Assembly: GCA_017998195.1 (NCBI GenBank)
Contig: JAGODN010000067.1
Location: 1 to 9,531, forward strand
Reading direction: 5' to 3'
DNA from: Desulfobulbus sp.
GTDB lineage: Bacteria > Desulfobacterota > Desulfobulbia > Desulfobulbales > Desulfobulbaceae
Length of the DNA stretch: 9,531 bases
The notes under the pieces are model-generated. The model did no database searches. It was not told where the DNA came from and was given only the letters and a program-made list of their open reading frames with translations. The first letter of the stretch is position 1; every line of letters begins with the position of its first letter. Shown piece by piece: positions 7,053 to 9,531 of this stretch. A program made the position numbers and the translations under genes.

Positions 7053-7076
7053 ATCGTGCCCGGGCTGGGGTGTCAA
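7048..7076 (-). promoter_or_regulatory. Predicted sigma70-type promoter of alaC
   Basis: Read on the - strand, a perfect TTGACA (-35, 7071-7076) is followed by a 17-base spacer and TAAAAA (-10, 7048-7053, 4 of 6 consensus bases). Transcription would start near 7041 and give alaC a leader of about 110 bases. Part of the A-rich -10 is the complement of the + strand terminator T-run, so the -10 match could partly be chance. The exact -35 and the spacing still favour a real promoter. Confidence 0.5.
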
Positions 7077-7081
7077 CACCC
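7068..7081. promoter_or_regulatory. 14-base perfect palindrome over the alaC -35 box, candidate operator
   Basis: GGGTGT-CA-ACACCC is a perfect inverted repeat that contains the whole predicted -35 box of alaC. A dimeric regulator bound here would block RNA polymerase. No second copy is seen in this intergenic region, and no regulator family is recognised from the sequence. Confidence 0.4.
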
Positions 7082-7130
7082 ATGGGCGCCGGCGGCGACC
7101 GCTTCCCGGACGGGCGGAGACGCTTTCCGT

Positions 7131-7159
7131 TTGCCTCGCCGGCCCATTTGCCCTTTAAT
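7131..7159 (+). promoter_or_regulatory. Predicted sigma70-type promoter of the PilZ-domain gene
   Basis: TTGCCT (7131-7136, 4 of 6 consensus bases), a 17-base spacer and TTTAAT (7154-7159, 5 of 6) stand out in a GC-rich background. Transcription would start near 7166, giving a leader of about 36 bases that includes the strong GGGAGG ribosome-binding site. Confidence 0.55.
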
Positions 7160-7201
7160 GGGGCCAGGAGCAGCGGCACAGACACCCGAGGGGAGGCAGG
7201 G

Positions 7202-7639
7202 ATGCGCGGCAGAGCGAAGACATGCAACGTGGTCGAAGGGAGAATCCGGGTCAGTTGTCCGCGCTGCGAGCGGAAATGGTACCTGGCCGTGCCCGCCGGC
7301 ATCCGCAGAAAGTCGGTGCGCTGCACCTGCGGCATGTCCACACAGTACACCCTCAACCACCGCGCCGCCATGCGCGAGACCACCTGCGGCAAGGCCCTGC
7401 TCTTTCTCGCCAGCGGCCGCCAGTGCCCGGTCTACCTCTGTGACCTGAGCCTCGGCGGGGTCGGCTTCAACGTCCCGCCCCAGTACGTGCGCGCCCTTGC
7501 CGCCGGCCAGGAGGGGCAGCTCAAGTACCGGGCCATGAACGGCTCCTCCATGCAGCGCCGGATCCGCATCCGCAGTGTCGCCAACACCCGCGTCGGCGCC
7601 CAGTTCCTCGACAACCGCTTCGCCGCCGCCTCCTGGTGA
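7202..7639 (+). CDS. Zinc-ribbon plus PilZ-domain protein, probable c-di-GMP effector
   Basis: A 145-residue cytoplasmic protein. Residues about 15-45 look like a small zinc ribbon: CPRC (C19, C22) and CTCG (C41, C43), spaced by a short basic segment. Residues about 53-142 form a PilZ domain: RAAMR (R54, R58) gives the RxxxR part, and DLSLGG (D81, S83, G86) gives the DxSxxG part of the c-di-GMP-binding signature, so ligand binding is plausible. The start at 7202 is chosen because GGGAGG (7191-7196) lies 5 bases upstream and a promoter lies just before that. An upstream in-frame ATG at 6893 would read through alaC's start region and the terminator, and is rejected. It diverges from alaC and precedes minC, with a hairpin between. 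The target process is not shown by the sequence. Confidence 0.82.
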   Translation: MRGRAKTCNVVEGRIRVSCPRCERKWYLAVPAGIRRKSVRCTCGMSTQYTLNHRAAMRETTCGKALLFLASGRQCPVYLCDLSLGGVGFNVPPQYVRALAAGQEGQLKYRAMNGSSMQRRIRIRSVANTRVGAQFLDNRFAAASW

Positions 7640-7645
7640 CCCGGC

Positions 7646-7674
7646 GGGCGCACCGGCCCCTGCCGGCCGCGCCC
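7646..7674 (+). terminator. Hairpin after the PilZ-domain gene, possible terminator
   Basis: GGGCGC (7646-7651) pairs with GCGCCC (7669-7674), and inside it CCGGC (7653-7657) pairs with GCCGG (7662-7666) around a CCCT loop, with an A/CC internal loop. It starts 7 bases after the PilZ gene stop. No T-run follows, so termination by this element alone is uncertain. Confidence 0.4.
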
Positions 7675-7771
7675 TCCCGCCGTCAGCGCCCGCTTCCCGC
7701 CCCGCCCGCGGAAAAACCGATAAACCTCAAGGCATTCGGAATATTAACGGCTTGGCAAATCCGATCAGGGG

Positions 7772-7800
7772 TTGCGGTTTGCCCGGCGAGCGGGTATACA
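7772..7800 (+). promoter_or_regulatory. Candidate promoter of minC-minD
   Basis: TTGCGG (7772-7777, 3 of 6) and TATACA (7795-7800, 4 of 6) are separated by 17 bases, next to the locally AT-richer stretch at 7708-7760. The predicted start near 7807 would leave a leader of about 32 bases before the minC ATG. The -35 is weak. Confidence 0.4.
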
Positions 7801-7838
7801 CTGCAACTTTGATTGCCGACCCGGCCGAGACCCGATTT

Positions 7839-8702
7839 ATGAACGCATCGTACAAACCCGTCGACATCCCTGCCTTTGACTGCAAGGGCAGCGTGCTCAC
7901 CGTGATGGTCCTCCACCTCCGCGACACCGAACCGGAGATCCTCTACCCGCAGTTGGAGGAGAAGATCGGCGGGGCGCGCGCCTTTTTCGCCAACGCCCCC
8001 ATGCTCATCGACCTGCGCAGCGTGGACGGCCCCGGCCAGGCAGCGCTCGACCTGCCCACCCTCGTCGCCACCCTGCGCGACCTGGGCGTGGTGCCGGTGG
8101 GTCTGCGCGGGGCCCTGCCCCTGCTGCACGAGGCGGCGCGCGAGGCCGGCCTCGGCCTCCTGGCCGTGCCCGGGGTGGAGCGGACGGTCGCCGCCGCGCC
8201 GCCGGAGGAACCGGTCCGTGAACCGGAGCCGGCCGCAGCGGAACCGGCACCGCCGGAGGAGGCGCCCGCCCCGGAGGTGGAGCCCGCGGCGGAGACACCC
8301 GCACAGGCGTCCCCGGGCGAAGAGCCGGCGCCCGCACCACCGCTGCCGGCGCCGGCGGCGACCACGGTCACCGTCACCCAGCCGGTGCGTTCCGGCCAGC
8401 AGGTGATCGCCCCGCACGGCGACCTGGTGGTGCTCAGTTCGGTCAACGCCGGCGCCGAGGTGTTCGCCGCCGGCAGCATCCACGTCTACGGCGCCCTGCG
8501 CGGCCGGGCCCTGGCTGGCATCGACGGCGACACCACTGCCCGGGTGTACAGTCTGCAGTTCAACCCGGAACTGGTGGCCGTGGCCGGCGAGTACCTGGTC
8601 AACGAGTCCCTGAGCAAACGGATCCTGAACCGCAGCGTCTCTGTCAGCCTGGTCGACGGCGTGCTGCGCTGTCAGCCGCTGGGCACCTTCACCCAGGACT
8701 GA
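7839..8702 (+). CDS. minC: Septum site-determining protein MinC
   Basis: A 287-residue inhibitor of FtsZ polymerisation that, with MinD, blocks division at cell poles. Residues about 1-115 match the MinC N-terminal domain (AFDCKGSVLTVMVLHL at 12-27, then PMLIDLR at 54-60). Residues about 181-287 are the C-terminal beta-helix domain that binds MinD and dimerises: PVRSGQQVIAPHGDLVVL (182-199), VNAGAEVFAAGSIHVYG (202-218), LRGRALAGIDG (220-230) and ELVAVAGEYL (244-253). Between them lies a Pro/Ala/Glu-rich linker of about 60 residues (117-175), which makes the protein longer than E. coli MinC (231). The start at 7839 begins directly at the conserved domain. Only a weak GAGA (7827-7830) precedes it, and an in-frame ATG at 7575 lies inside the PilZ gene. 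The stop is 46 bases before minD. Confidence 0.9.
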   Translation: MNASYKPVDIPAFDCKGSVLTVMVLHLRDTEPEILYPQLEEKIGGARAFFANAPMLIDLRSVDGPGQAALDLPTLVATLRDLGVVPVGLRGALPLLHEAAREAGLGLLAVPGVERTVAAAPPEEPVREPEPAAAEPAPPEEAPAPEVEPAAETPAQASPGEEPAPAPPLPAPAATTVTVTQPVRSGQQVIAPHGDLVVLSSVNAGAEVFAAGSIHVYGALRGRALAGIDGDTTARVYSLQFNPELVAVAGEYLVNESLSKRILNRSVSVSLVDGVLRCQPLGTFTQD

Positions 8703-8748
8703 GCGCGGCGCCTTCACCCCTCACATTCTCCCGAACCGAAACAACCAT

Positions 8749-9531
8749 ATGAGCGAAGAGAAAAAGAACGGCAAAGAACAACGGAAACCCGGCCAGGTGG
8801 TCGTGGTCACCTCGGGCAAGGGCGGGGTCGGCAAGACCACCACCAGCGCGGCCTTTGCCGCCGGGCTGGCCGTGCGCGGCTACAAGACGGCGGTGCTCGA
8901 CTTCGATGTCGGCCTGCGCAACCTGGACCTGATCATGGGCTGCGAGCGGCGGGTGGTCTACGACCTGCTCAACGTCATTCACGGCGAGGGCTCGCTCAAC
9001 CAGGCCCTGATCAAGGACAAGCGGGTGAACAACCTCTACATCCTGCCCGCCTCGCAGACCCGCAACAAGGACGCCCTGACCATGGAGGGCGTGGGCGCGG
9101 TGATCGAGGAACTGCAGCGCAGCTTCGACTACATCGTCTGCGACTCGCCCGCGGGCATCGAAAAGGGGGCCATGACCGCCATGTACTTCGCCGACCAGGC
9201 CCTGGTGGTGACCAACCCGGAGATCTCCTCGGTGCGCGACTCGGACCGGATCATCGGCATGCTCGCCAGCAAGACCCGGCGGGCCGAACAGGACCTGACC
9301 CCGGTGCAGGAACACCTGGTGGTCACCCGCTACGACCCGGCCCGGGTGGAGCGCGGCGACATGCTCAGCGCCGAGGATGTCCGCGAGATCCTCGCCATCC
9401 CCTTTCTCGGGGTGGTGCCCGAGTCCAAGGCTGTACTCACCGCCTCCAACTCGGGTGTGCCGGTGACGCTCATCAAGGAGTGTGACGCGGGGGACGCCTA
9501 TTTCGACATCGTCGACCGCTTCCTCGGCCGG
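8749..9531 (+). CDS. minD: Septum site-determining ATPase MinD, 3' end beyond window
   Basis: The frame is open for 261 residues to the end of the window. MinD is a deviant Walker A ATPase that dimerises on ATP, binds the inner membrane and recruits MinC to poles. Visible signatures are GKGGVGKT (23-30, signature lysine K24 and K29), DFDVGLRNLDLIMG (51-64), YIVCDSPAGIEKGA (128-141) and TRYDPARVERGDMLSAEDV (193-211), all typical of MinD rather than ParA. Before the usual start of the fold there is a charged extension of about 14 residues (MSEEKKNGKEQRKP). No clear ribosome-binding site precedes the ATG. A GTG at 8797 would trim the extension but has no better site upstream. Family length suggests some 10-25 residues are missing, including the amphipathic membrane-targeting helix. 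minE is expected downstream. Confidence 0.93.
   Translation, partial: MSEEKKNGKEQRKPGQVVVVTSGKGGVGKTTTSAAFAAGLAVRGYKTAVLDFDVGLRNLDLIMGCERRVVYDLLNVIHGEGSLNQALIKDKRVNNLYILPASQTRNKDALTMEGVGAVIEELQRSFDYIVCDSPAGIEKGAMTAMYFADQALVVTNPEISSVRDSDRIIGMLASKTRRAEQDLTPVQEHLVVTRYDPARVERGDMLSAEDVREILAIPFLGVVPESKAVLTASNSGVPVTLIKECDAGDAYFDIVDRFLGR

Noticed and set aside
7752..7776. Possible sigma54 promoter (TTGGCA followed by TTGC) before minC
   Set aside because: The GG and GC elements are about 20 bases apart, roughly twice the spacing sigma54 needs.
7575..7838. Upstream extension of MinC to an ATG at 7575
   Set aside because: It overlaps the PilZ gene and adds a Pro/Ala-rich segment without homology. The conserved domain starts right after the ATG at 7839.
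1..9531. CRISPR arrays, tRNA/rRNA genes, insertion sequences
   Set aside because: No regularly spaced repeats, no tRNA-like or rRNA stretches and no transposase motifs were seen on either strand.

Overview
The window is GC-rich, about two-thirds G+C or more judged by eye. It resembles the chromosome of an anaerobic bacterium of the former Deltaproteobacteria (Desulfobacterota, Desulfobulbales or Desulfuromonadia-like). That placement is inference. It rests on a complex I-like membrane operon lacking the nickel site, a PilZ protein and a minC-minD pair, and no taxonomic marker gene is present.

Region 1 (1-5634, + strand) is the 3' part of a tightly packed operon for a membrane complex related to complex I and group 4 [NiFe] hydrogenases. 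In order it holds the C-terminal end of a HyfB/NuoL-type antiporter subunit, HyfC (NuoH-like), HyfE (NuoK-like at its C-terminus), HyfF (NuoN/NuoM-like antiporter), a HyfG-type NuoC-NuoD fusion, and a ferredoxin-NuoB fusion (HyfH+HyfI-like). The genes overlap or lie a few bases apart except for a 55-base gap before the last one. The HyfG-like subunit has lost all four cysteines that hold the NiFe centre, and the small subunit keeps its four proximal-cluster cysteines. This matches the 'Ehr' (energy-converting hydrogenase related) complexes: probably redox-driven ion pumping with an unknown electron partner, not a hydrogenase.

Region 2 (5635-6930, - strand) is a convergent alaC-type alanine aminotransferase gene, separated from the operon by a strong GC-rich hairpin. 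Its likely promoter has a perfect TTGACA -35 box lying inside a 14-base palindrome. In the same intergenic stretch (6931-7201) is a textbook intrinsic terminator on the + strand, pointing towards the next gene, with no obvious gene upstream of it on that strand. A good sigma70-type promoter for the next gene also lies there.

Region 3 (7202-9531, + strand) holds a small zinc-ribbon plus PilZ-domain protein, probably a c-di-GMP effector. It is followed by a hairpin, a candidate promoter, and minC and minD of the division-site selection system. MinC has an unusually long Pro/Ala/Glu-rich linker. MinD has a charged N-terminal extension and runs off the window before its C-terminal membrane-targeting helix; minE would be expected next.

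The strongest lead is the nickel-less complex. It has a fused one-cluster ferredoxin/NuoB subunit and several unusual cysteines around the vacated catalytic site.
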